From positions 68,849,901-68,913,900 of the forward strand of contig JAWZYU010000009.1 in assembly GCA_038380435.1 (NCBI GenBank): a stretch of 64,000 bases of DNA, read 5' to 3'. The DNA is from Ryuthela nishihirai (Eukaryota > Arthropoda > Arachnida > Araneae > Heptathelidae). The notes beneath the pieces are model-generated. The model searched no databases. It saw only the letters and a program-made list of their open reading frames with translations, and was not told the DNA's origin. Below are positions 20,784 to 30,456 of this stretch, in pieces; positions within the stretch are counted from its first letter, which is position 1, and every line of letters begins with the position of its first letter. The translations under genes and the position numbers were made by a program.

Positions 20784-21940
20784 ATGCAAAGGTATTCGAA
20801 CAGGGAGCTGGCAGACATGCACTTAGTGTATGGAATAGCTGAGAGCAACGGACCAGCCGTTCAAAGAATGTATCAAGAACGCTTCCCACACAGACATGTA
20901 CCGGGACACCGTTTGTTTGCACGTGCGCATCAAAATTTGTGCGATTATGGGTCATTAATAGGTAGCAGAAGTGAGATCAGGCCATGATCGACGCATACTC
21001 CCGCCATGGAAGAAAGTGTGTTGGATGTCGTGGAGACTAATCCTAGTACCAGCACATGTGCCTGTTGCGTTTGCTTTAGGAATGTCTCGTTGCAGTGTAC
21101 AGGGTGTTTTGCCAGCAAGTCCTTACACCCCTTTCATCTCCAAAGGGTTCAGTTACTTCTCCCCGCAGATCATCCTGCACGTGTGCGTTTTGCGCAGTGG
21201 TATTTCCAAGAAAGTGCCGAAGATGTGAATTCCCCAGCTTATGTTTTGTTTACTGATGAAGCCAGTTTCACTCGGGATGGCGTATTCAATCAGCACAATG
21301 CGCATTTGTGGGCTCACGAGAACCCTCCACGGTGTACGCACCAATGCGGCACAACATCGCTTCGCAGTAAATGTGTGGGCAGGTTTGGTCGGCGACTGCT
21401 TAGTCGGGCCATACCTTTTACCATCCCGCATGACGTCCGCGAAGTATCTGATCTTTCTGGAACAGGTTCTACCAGGCTTACCCATGTTCCAGCAAATGTG
21501 AGACGCAACATGTGGTTTCAACATGATGGGGCGCCTCCCCGTTATGGAATAATAATTGTTCATTTATTTGGTAAAAAAAAGAAACAATACGTATAAATTT
21601 AATCACATAAATAAATATCCTCTTTATAAATATGAAGATTCGTGCGCATTTGAACATGTCTTTTTGGGCTACGATGGATTGGGCGTGCTGGATCAGTTGC
21701 CTGGCCCCCACGCTCACCTGATTTAACGAGAGTTGATTTCTTTCTGTGGGGGGGCCCTCAAAGCTACCGTGTATGAATCGCCTGTTGGAGTCTGACATGG
21801 ATCTCTTTGCAAGGCTCGTCTGCGCTGCTGCTACTATCAAAGAAACTCCAGGTGTGTTCGACTGTGTCCGGCAATCAATGCTCCGTCAGTGTCACGCATG
21901 CATCGTGTCTCATGGTGGAAACTTCGAGCATCTGCTGTAA
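20784..21940 (+). pseudogene. Mariner-like transposase (M3), frameshifted and interrupted
   Basis: The frame opens with MQRYSNRELADMHLVYGIAE, the same N-terminal helix-turn-helix as in M1 and M2, and is lost at about 20985. Parts of the DNA-binding linker (FALGMSRCSVQGVL) and catalytic domain (YVLFTDEASFTRDGVFNQHN, then MWFQHDGAPP) lie in different frames. After the inserted SINE piece the C-terminus resumes and ends RQCHACIVSHGGNFEHLL at 21940. The segment with the third catalytic Asp is not clearly readable (the SPDL region reads PTLT then a stop). Confidence 0.85.
21553..21640 (-). repeat. SINE-C 3' tail inserted in M3
   Basis: TTTATTTGGTAAAAAAAAGA and ATAAATTTAATCACATAAAT match the tail of the SINE-C copy at 22208-22275. 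Only the tail is present, which fits 5' truncation on reverse transcription, and it splits the mariner reading frame after HDGAPPRYG. Confidence 0.75.
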
Positions 21941-22207
21941 CATTATGAAATGTATCATCTAGTACGCCATTTGTAATAATTATGCCCAATAAATGTTTTC
22001 CCATTAATCACTGTCTTGTGTCCTTTCAGATCTTGTACCTCTGCTACCACTTTCCCATGACGTTTCTGGTTATGGGTTCCTATGCAATTCTCATTCTTTT
22101 AGATGTTATCTACCTCCCCTAAAAGTTTGTACCTATATTTTTGAGACACCATGTATAAAACTACACATTATGTTGATATTTGAGATCTAAAATCCGTCAT
22201 AGCTTCA

Positions 22208-22445
22208 ACTACACATTTATTTGGTAAAAAAGAAACAATACATATAAATTTAATCATATAAATAAATATCCTCTCAAGCAGCTACTTGTCACAGTGGTCT
22301 GACATGCGCCTGTCAGTTTATATGCCACAGTAGAAGATCTGTGAAAATGGCGACACCTCAGCAGAAAAACAACACAAACATCCATGCCTTACTCGGAGTT
22401 CGAACGTGGCTGCGAACTCGTGGTTATTCGTGGTTGCAAATGGAG
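22208..22445 (-). repeat. SINE-C copy with a tRNA-like head
   Basis: On the minus strand a B-box-like string (CGTTCGAACTCC) is followed by ATGTTTGTGTTG, TTCTACTGTGGCATATAAAC, TGACAGGCGCATGTCAGACC, GCTGCTTGAGAGG and a long AT-rich tail. The A box is not recognisable. Confidence 0.75.
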
Positions 22446-22640
22446 CCAACGTTTAAGATACTGTATAAAGGATGGACCATAAGTCTCAAGCCCATAGGTT
22501 CTCATTTATTCTCCCAATGGAAGAGTAGGGGTTAGTGGAGAATATCTCAACTCAGGTATAGTTCTGAGTCGAGCCTAGGAACATCAGCTTGCGAGCTTGG
22601 TACCTTCCAATCAAACGAGTAATCACGTTAAACACTCGGC
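22446..22640 (-). repeat. SINE-A-related fragment
   Basis: GGAGCCAACGTTTAAGATAC, AGCCCATAGGTTC and the reversed B-box region GTCGAGCCTAGGAACATCAG keep the order of SINE-A but are diverged. The copy at 24175-24370 shares these changes, so the two form a subfamily. Confidence 0.6.
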
Positions 22641-23190
22641 CGCGGAACACCTGTGCAGAAATTAATTCTACATTGAGCTCCAGGTATTTGGTACGATTTA
22701 AATATGAATACAAAATAATATTTAGTTAGGATCTAAAAGAAATGCAAAACCACAATTAAAAAACCCAATTATCGCAATGATTTATCGTTGTTAAAATTAT
22801 CTTCTTCATTCCAATAAGTAGTCGATATTCCTTTAGATACTCTGATTCTTTGGAGTCCCAAACATTGTGATCGAGTGCCATTATTACTGACGCTTGGAAA
22901 CAATTTAGTGAAATATGTTACGATTGATTATTATTTTTATCATGATAACATGTTATCAGTGTGACATTGGTCATTAAGGAATTCAGTTAGCCGTGTGCTC
23001 ATCTTAGGCATTCATAAGCATTCTTAAGTTGCCTACTTTAAATTATTTTTTGAAATATTCGATTGTTCAGAATATTTACAAGTATGTAGTTTCAATTAGG
23101 CTATATCAGAGTGGGGACCATTTTGGCACGGATTTCAGCTGCTCAGGCTCCCATGCAGCTCTGAAAGGAGATGCTTATATCTGTAAAAAA
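22641..23190. other. AT-rich spacer
   Basis: Nothing recognised. Confidence 0.4.
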
Positions 23191-23194
23191 TGAT

Positions 23195-23445
23195 GAAAAT
23201 ATTGCCCTATTGTCCACAGTGGCAGTAAGTCACCTGATTAAAAGATTGCCCTACTGCCCACAAGTGGCAGTATGTCACTTGTGGGTTACCATTTTTTCAA
23301 CAGCTTAGAGCTAGAAAAAGGATTCACTGAGCAACTTTTAGGAGATACCTGGAATCTTATATTTACACTCGTAAAAAGGTTGCCTTACTGCTCACAAATG
23401 GCATTAGGTTCCTTGCGGATTATCATTTTTCAACAGTTCAGAGCT
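23195..23445 (+). repeat. Degenerate tandem repeat, about 70-140 bp units
   Basis: The motif TTGCCCTACTGCCCACAAGT, followed by a version of GGCAGTATGTCACTTG, occurs three times at about 23202, 23244 and 23379, with GGTTACCATTTTTTCAACAG or a variant after two of them. Spacing is irregular. Confidence 0.6.
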
Positions 23446-23446
23446 G

Positions 23447-23570
23447 GGTGAGGGGATCCACTGAGAGCAACCGTTACGAGACACAAGGAAGCCTCCAACC
23501 AAAACCACCTCGCTCGTTCTTTAATGCTCGCAGTGAATGACTCTCGTGCAAACGGAACCCTATCCTTCCA
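23447..23570 (-). repeat. SINE-A fragment
   Basis: GGTGAGGGGATCCACTGAGA, GAGACACAAGGAAGCCTCC and CGTTCTTTAATGCTCGCAG follow the reversed SINE-A body order. Confidence 0.6.
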
Positions 23571-24174
23571 TTTTTTTCTAGGCATATGCCCTACCCATAC
23601 ATCTTCCTCCCCACCAACTTTCACACACCCCTGATTATTTCCTGGCAAAGGGGGGGGGGGAATAGAGAAGAAAAACATTATTTTCACTCGCCCCCTCCTC
23701 AAGGGAAATTACTATAGACCCCCACTAACTAATCTATTCCATGCCTCATCCCACCCTCTATCCCTCTCACCCCCCTTCCTTCCCCCCTCGTCAGATGGGG
23801 CGATTCCTAGTTTTTTGCAACAGCACTTCACTTCTTACTTCCAATATTGTCACCCCCCCCCAACTTATACTATTCAAATCACACTTTTCACACTCAACAT
23901 CACCTCGAAGAACTGTGAAATTAATATCTATTCCCATACTCCACACCACATACGACAGAGCACTGGTAATTCTGCTTTTTGTTGTTGCTTTCACCACCTA
24001 TAGGCGGCTTGGAGCCATTTGCCTCTTCGCCAAAATGTGGGGTACTTCACGGTACTGGTTATTTCGCACAGTCCCATATTGCTCCCACAGACACTTTTGC
24101 TTGTGGATCAGATGCTAAAGGGACCAAGGCCCCTTTTTACAAAGTGATCCAGTCGAATGATGAAGGATGTTAGA
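23571..24174. other. C/T-rich stretch without a recognised gene
   Basis: It contains runs of G (23650-23659) and C and pyrimidine-rich DNA. Open frames here (23741-24118 and 23979-24173) show no family motif. The reading GGLEPFASSPKCGVLHGTGY at about 24003 is not one I recognise. Confidence 0.4.
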
Positions 24175-24370
24175 CCTGCAAACGGAGCCACGGCTTAAGA
24201 TCCTATATGAAGGATGACGAACTTTTCAAGTCCATAGGTTCCCACTTTCTCACAATGGAAGTATAGTATTGGTGGAGAAAATCTCGACGCAGGTATAGTT
24301 ATAAGTCGAACCTGGGAACATCAGCCTGCGAGCTTTGTACCTTCCAAATGAACTGCTTTCGGACCTCTCC
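24175..24370 (-). repeat. SINE-A-related fragment
   Basis: GGAGCCACGGCTTAAGATCC, AAGTCCATAGGTTCCCAC and the reversed B box TCGAACCTGGGAACATCAG identify it. It is a sister of the copy at 22446-22640. Confidence 0.7.
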
Positions 24371-24805
24371 AAATACCTCGTGAAACATGCATAAAAATAA
24401 ACGTTGAAATCGTTTGAAAATCGATGGGAATTTGTTGGATGAGCGCAGGACATACTATTTCAATCCTGGAAAACAAAACTGATGGTTGTTGAAAGGCCAT
24501 CAGAGTGAAATTTTGTTTTCTTTCTTCATCATTTGGATTCTGGCAGTCTGTTTAAAGGTTGGTAGCCCAGATGTTTTTCAAAGATTGAAGTTTTTGGTAG
24601 AACAAGGGAAGTTTCACATAACCCACTTGCCAAAACATTTATATATTATTAAATTTTTCCATAAATATATTCTAACCCGCCATAAATATTTTGGCAAACG
24701 GATTATGTAACTCATAGAATTCTTTTTTATCATCTTAAATCCTAAAAACTACTTTTATCATAGACTACAATCATATTTTATCCTAGAGAACTTCAAAAAT
24801 CCTTT
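24371..24805. other. AT-rich spacer
   Basis: No feature recognised. The open frame 24486-24710 is AT-rich and matches no family known to me. Confidence 0.35.
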
Positions 24806-25010
24806 TTCGTGGCCGAGTGGTTAGCACGCTTAGCTATTGATTTAAGGGACCTGGGCTTCGAGCCCCGGGTAAGTCATAGATGTTCGTGTTGTTTTTCCGC
24901 TGAGGTCCTGCCAACCTCACAGACCTTCTACTATGGCACATAAACTGACAGGCTCCTGTCAGACCTCTGTGGCAAGCAGCTGCTTGAGGGGGAATTTATT
25001 TAAATTCTAA
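24806..25010 (+). repeat. SINE-C copy with a tRNA-like head
   Basis: The head shows a Ser/Leu-type A box (GTGGCCGAGTGGTTAGCACG) and a B box (GGGCTTCGAGCCCC). The shared SINE-C body follows: CTGAGGTCCTGCC, CTTCTACTATGGCACATAAA, CTGACAGGCTCCTGTCAGAC and GGCAAGCAGCTGCTTGAGGG. This is the best tRNA-headed member for comparison with the 5S-headed copy at 18.2 kb. Confidence 0.85.
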
Positions 25011-27085
25011 AATTCTGGTTGAGCAAGTACAAACCAGTTTACATGAAATGCAAACTAAAAGTCCCTTTTAAGTTGTTATTAGACCAGGTTTAATCCTTTC
25101 GAACTTCCCGATAGATAACGGGAAATATCTATCGGAACATTTGACCTTCCAGGCCTCGGAAGGTCAAACTCCGGCCCTAAATAAGATTCACTAATGAAAC
25201 AAAAATAATTATGAGCTAAGAAAATTTATAATTATTGCCACCTTGAGAAAACTTAAAATTCAACTAGAGGCATAACATATCGTCTTTGCCGAATATGGGA
25301 TGCTCGTTTTCAAGAAAATTAAAGTTTCTGATTTTTCACCCTTTAACAGCAGCAATTCGTGCCAGTGAATGATTAAAAAATGTCAATTGCAATATAAAAT
25401 TGTAATGCATTATTAGCCCTATACAATGCAAATAGAATTTCTCACTTATTCCTTAAAATGAAAAAGTTACGTTTTCTCATCTCCTAGTTTTAAGGGACGA
25501 ACGGGGTTTCCCGTTTTGGGTAAATACCCGAAATATCAATATCACATTACGACACAATCGAACCGAAAAGAGGTTGAGGGGGAGAGAGATTATATTATCA
25601 TTGCAGTTTAACATTTTCCCTTCGTTTCAGAGGTTTTTAAAAAAAATTCTTGAAAATTACTTAAAACATGCACAATTTAATAATATTTTGGCTTTTTCAC
25701 CCTTACTGGCAATCTCAGGGGGGTATGTTCCCTTGTCATCCCCCCACCCCGGATCTAGCGCTGTTCCTGTGTATGTGTTTGTGTGTTGTATGAGAAAACG
25801 TAAGAAGCCCAATAGAGTCCCTAGGTTATCTCCGTTCTTTCTGTAGAGGAATAGTCTTCTTTTTCAAATACGTATTTTTTTGAACTTCACCACGAAAGTA
25901 TAAAATTTCTTGCCGAAATAGATCGTTTGCAATATTTCTTTAAAATGTTTCACGTTTTCAACTTTTTAAACCATCAGAAGTCGCAATTAAAACTTCTGGG
26001 AAATTTGAAAAGTGTGAATTGGAATAGTTTGCATGACCTATACATTTCACTACACAAATTTCATACTTTAACATGATTACATCACTTGCAACATTCGTTT
26101 AGAATTTTTCCATTTTTAAACTTCTTCCACCGTTAGAGGAGGCAATTATACCTATGAGGAGATTCCAAAAGTGCAAATAGCAATATTTCATCACTACCTA
26201 TCCAACCGAAAAAGAATTTTTGATTTATCTTTAAAATCAAAGAAGTTGAATGTCTGCAGACAGACGATGAAGTGAAAACATTAGCTCGTTTTTTTCTAAA
26301 AAACGAGATAAAGAAAGAAAATACCTTAAAACCAAATTTTTGAAATCAAAATTATTGTTTTGAAGTCATCAAGCAATGCGTTAAAAGTTACTTTCGTCAC
26401 TGTACTGATACAACGCTGTTCACCATTACAAACATGCATATGATTATGAGTAGCGTTTAATCAGTGTTTCACTTCCACCCGTTTCTATGGCATTAATCTA
26501 ATTTTAGTTTCCTGCTTTGCGTTGAACAAGCCTAAAGCGTTTAGGAGACTTTCTCAAAGTCAGTTGAAGCGCTGTAGAACTTGAATGTCGGATAATTCAG
26601 AGAGCACTACAAACACAAGTAACATGAGTACGACCAGCGAGGACAAATACTGGATTTTAATTAGCCGCGTTTCACGGAACTTTCATTTCGAAATAAGGGG
26701 GACTTTCAACTCGTGTACTCCAGCCGTGAATACACATTTAGCGAAAATGACCAATCCGATACCAATTTCATTTAGTATCGGATTAGCGCTTATTCCTCTG
26801 TTTGTAATGATAGTGAGTAGAAGGATCGAAATATGTGTATCATCAAACTGATTCGCTAGATGATTTAGTCCAATACGAGAATATATTATGGGTTAGGGAA
26901 ACAATTTCTAATTTTCTTCCGAACTGATGTTTTAACTATTGGCGTTTTATTTTACCTCATTGGATAGTTACAAGACTGCAATTTTAAATATTCCAGTTGA
27001 ACTACTCAGAATATTTATGTGATTGTTGCTGGGTTTTCGACTATTCTTCAACTGATTAGAGTCATCGTCAAACAGAATTAGACAT
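25011..27085. other. AT-rich stretch with hAT-like scraps
   Basis: CCTCGGAAGGTCAAACTCCG at about 25152 repeats the right end of the hAT-like element at 28.8-29.4 kb. At 25684-25768 a reversed piece of the 42.3-kb repeat is seen (GGCAATCTCAGGGGGG, CCGGATCTAGCG). Degenerate AT-rich direct repeats with TTGCAATAT-like strings recur between 25.4 and 26.25 kb. The open frame 26585-26851 (MSDNSESTTNTSNMSTTSED) is unassigned. No gene is supported. Confidence 0.45.
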
Positions 27086-27240
27086 TAAAAAAAAGTCGTA
27101 AGTCAGACAGCTTCTTGCCACAGTGATCTACCAAGATTATGTTAGTCTGAAATCTTCACAGCAAAAACTTGCCAAAAAAAAAAAGTTTCAACAGGGAGAG
27201 AAAACACAAACATCCATGACTTAAATTCAATTCAGGTCTT
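27086..27240 (-). repeat. SINE-C copy, diverged
   Basis: In reverse it shows CATGGATGTTTGTGTT, AGATTTCAGACTAACATA and GTGGCAAGAAGCTGTCTGAC in the SINE-C order. A T-rich insertion replaces the CTGAGG block. Confidence 0.6.
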
Positions 27241-27296
27241 ACTTCTCCTCAGCCAAACATTTGGCTACACTCCCAAAATTCTCGGTATGCTTAGAG

Positions 27297-27788
27297 CAGA
27301 GGTTCCCAAATTTATTTGTCCTACCGCCCCATTTCAGAAAAAAAAACTCAGCGCCCCCCTGGAAATCTACCTTCTTTAAGCGAACAAACAGAAAGATGCA
27401 GTGACAACCTCCGCTTTTTTATGTATCTATATTTCTACCTACGTCCTACAACATAGTAAAGAAAGATTTGTTGTAAATGAGACACCTCGAAGCTTGAAAT
27501 TATAAAATTATTTATGAAAAACAACCATAGTAACATTCGCATTACACAAAGAAAATTAATATAACGAAGGATAATTTTATGCGTTTATTTGGAAAATAAA
27601 GTAATCACTACTACTTTAACTCTGTTGCCCAACAGATGAAACATGTACGATCGGCTTTTGAAAATTTTCTTATCTTCCCTTCTTTTTTTATGCTTCCACC
27701 TCTCCCCAGTTGCACCCGAGGCTACTACCGACCCCCTGGATCGTTCCAGAGCCCCCCAGGGGCGGTATCTCCCACTTTAAAAAACATT
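27297..27788 (+). mobile_element. hAT-like non-autonomous element
   Basis: The left end CAGAGGTTCCCAAA is a classic hAT terminus. The right end (TTTAAAAAACATTG) is a decayed inverted match. Eight-base target duplications GCTTAGAG (27289-27296) and GCCTAGAG (27789-27796) differ at one site. Sub-terminal CCGCCCC/GGGGCGG strings mirror each other. No transposase is present. Confidence 0.78.
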
Positions 27789-27796
27789 GGCCTAGA

Positions 27797-28803
27797 GAAA
27801 AGCGATCAACAAAGTGAAAACAGCGGTGGGACATACGCACGCAAATACGTTTACCTTACGTTGAGGCACACTCACTGGTCAATGTTCAACAAACGTTAGA
27901 ATAATGCAATGACCAACTGCTACCGAGCATAAATCTGTTGAAAAGTATTCCTAACCGGTTTCACTCTGCTCTGAATTTACAGCTGAAGATCCTTATTTCA
28001 TTTGTTTTCCTGTCCTGTTAACTTGAACAGCAAATGAAGATCGTTCCCATTTAAAAAATATAAATCAGGGAATGGAAATCCGGCATTTCCGCCCAATCAA
28101 CTCTGAAGAGTTGAGTCGAAAGAACATTTAATCGAGGTAACGTTCCGCTTAATTACATTATGAGGCGTGATAGTTTATTATTTATTTGCTGGATCTAGGG
28201 TCTCTTTGGGAAACAGGGAGAAATAAATGGAAAACATACCACACATTTTTATAGTATGTTTCACATTTTTAGTCGGTTTTTTCCCTTATTTATTTTGAGA
28301 AAAAAAAATTATTTTCGTTTGACTTTTGCATTTCTTCTGCAGAAAAATCATTTCTTTTTTTACGAGTCACCATTTGGCTCACCCTGACTTAATGCCTGAT
28401 GCAAGAAGGGAGATAAATTTCATGTAAGAAGAACTCTGAGAATTGAGAATTCCTGCAGTTAGAAATCATTTGTATATTGCTGTCACAAATTTGCGTGAAT
28501 GAGTATTAGTGCTGTCAAAATGGAAAAACCTAAACACACAATTGATGGATGACAATAGATGTAGTGCAAAACAGTGAAAAACCGAACGCCTGGGATCAAT
28601 GTAAAATTTTGAATCGCAGAATTTAGCGTTAACAGTGTATTGATGAATACATTGCATATGTTGACTTCTAACGCCATTACGGCCTAAGACGCATTTTGAG
28701 AAGATCAAGACAAAGATTGAATGAGACCTGTTCTTATTGATTAAAGATCTGAAATCTGAGTCCATTTAGCCTTTATTATGCATGTTATTCACGATCAAGT
28801 ATT
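27797..28803. other. Intergenic stretch
   Basis: AT-rich with no recognised feature. The minus-strand open frames at 28466-28765 have no family motif. Confidence 0.4.
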
Positions 28804-28811
28804 AATAAGAT

Positions 28812-29438
28812 CAGGGCCCGACTTATGCATTAGCTAACTAAGCTGCAGCTTAGGGCCTCGCAATATGAGGGTGCCTCAAAGAAATGCATTTCAAGTTTTA
28901 CTATTTTACGAAAAAATAATTTTAATTTAAATATTGTGTATCATCAAATTAAAAAAAATTTTAATTTTTCAATTAATCTATTGTGCAAACACTGTTCGTC
29001 TTAGCTTACCAATGCTAGAATATTGTTTTTACTACATCAATTTTTGGGTATATTTTTTAACGATCTCTTGAATCAGAATATATATATATACACGGGGCTG
29101 CATCTATGGGGAGGGTGTCAAGGGGGCCAAGCTCCCTTCCCTTTCAGAATGCTAGTAAGGGTGATAGAAGCAATTTTTTAAGAAATTTTTTAAAGTCCTG
29201 TGAAACGAAGGGGGAAGTGTTATACTGCATTGAGAATCCAGTCTCTTGGCGCCGCCCACCTTCCTTTGCATTTTTCTTGTTCGTGTTTCTTGCTCTCCCC
29301 CCCCCCCATTTTCTTTTCCAGATCAGTGCCTGTATATTTATTGACTTTCTAAGTTTTGGGGCCTCTTAAATTTGTATAGCTTAGGTCCTCTCAAATTTGT
29401 CATAGCTTAGGGCCTCGGAAGGTCAAAGTCCAGCCTTG
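28812..29438 (+). mobile_element. hAT-like non-autonomous element with perfect 8-bp target duplication
   Basis: AATAAGAT stands at 28804-28811 and again at 29439-29446. The ends CAGGGCCCGACTT and (inverted) CAAGGCTGGACTT match at 10 of 13 positions. GCTTAGGGCCTCG occurs near both ends. Eight-base duplications and CAGGG ends are diagnostic of hAT elements. No transposase was found inside. Confidence 0.82.
29096..29346 (+). repeat. Second non-autonomous repeat nested in the hAT-like element
   Basis: A block with GGGCTGCATCTATGGGGAGG, GCTAGTAAGGGTGATAGAAG, a C-run and CCAGATCAGTGCCTGTA aligns over its full length with 42281-42512. Its edges are next to (TA)n, so a target duplication cannot be called. 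Confidence 0.65.
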
Positions 29439-29446
29439 AATAAGAT

Positions 29447-29848
29447 CAACAATCTGAACAGAGTGCGAGAAACTACCGTCATAATCGGCAGAAAAAAATT
29501 ACTAACCAGCCTCACAGGTATCGAGTCTAAATTACAATAGCGTATTTGCAGCCGTTATTAAATAATTAGCAAATCGCAAGTAGTCAATTAAAAAGAAATT
29601 TGAAACTGTTAAAAAATTTTCAAACTGTGTTTGGGATTTCATCTATCGATCTACTTTAAGTTTCCTGTTATCCGACGAAGTTTTAATAAAATTTTATTTG
29701 TCGCAGTGTAGAAAATTTTCGCGTTAAGGAAACTTTTCATGTTATCCGTTTTGCGTTCAAAGATCATTTTTATGTGTAAAGTTATAATCGGCGGGATGTA
29801 CCAGAATTTACGGTAGTTCCGCATCAACAGATATTTAGGGTGCACCTT
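29447..29848. other. AT-rich spacer
   Basis: Nothing recognised. Confidence 0.4.
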
Positions 29849-29962
29849 TGGCCTTGAGTAGAAGATCCTACCTTTCCCCTAACAGTTATCCATGGGAACT
29901 TTGTGACCTGGTCAGTTAGCCCATTTTGTGTGCATAAAACTGTCGCTCAGAGTAAAATACAC
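29849..29962 (+). repeat. SINE-A 3' part
   Basis: CCCCTAACAGTTATCCATGG, TTTGTGACCTGGTCAGTTAG and GTCGCTCAGAGTAAAA give the SINE-A tail. The head is missing. Confidence 0.7.
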
Positions 29963-30456
29963 CAAAAAGGCATCCATTTCAGGTGCCACTACATTCCAGC
30001 ATTAAAATTCTCTAAGATGGCAAGCATGGCTTTTTTATCTTTCCATCCATCATCATCATCCTCCTCTCGTATCTTGGGAGCTTCTGTCAATTCTACATTG
30101 CAAACTTTCCCAGATTTAAAGTTGATATTACACAGAGAGAGAAATGGGACAGGGTGAAGTCTGTAGAAATTGAGGAATAAAGTTATAATTTTTGTAGTTG
30201 CAGACGTTATGATAGAGACAAAAGAAAAAACCGTCAGGGTATCTTCTCTTCCCGGGTTGAGGTAAAAGGTCTATATTCTATCATAGTTCAAGAGAAAGTT
30301 CTAGTTGATCATCCAGGTATGGTTGTTGTGTAGTAGCTTCCTTTGTTGGCAGTTGGAGGTGAGCAATTCCATGGTGGTTCTGCAATCAGAGTTAGTGATT
30401 CATGAGCCTTTGAAAGGTGCCAATACTTGCAAGAAAATCTGCTGTTTTCTTTCCTT
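29963..30456. other. Spacer, possibly including LINE 3' UTR
   Basis: No feature identified. The part next to 30457 may be the 3' UTR of the reverse-strand LINE. Confidence 0.3.

Larger units (their letters stand above)
20598..22153 (+). mobile_element. Mariner-like element M3
   Basis: Terminal inverted repeats of about 95 bp (CAGGGTGTCTCAAAAATATA and its complement at 22153, flanked by TA on both sides) bracket 1.56 kb. The transposase is of the M1/M2 type. A truncated SINE-C tail is inserted at about 21553-21640. Confidence 0.9.
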
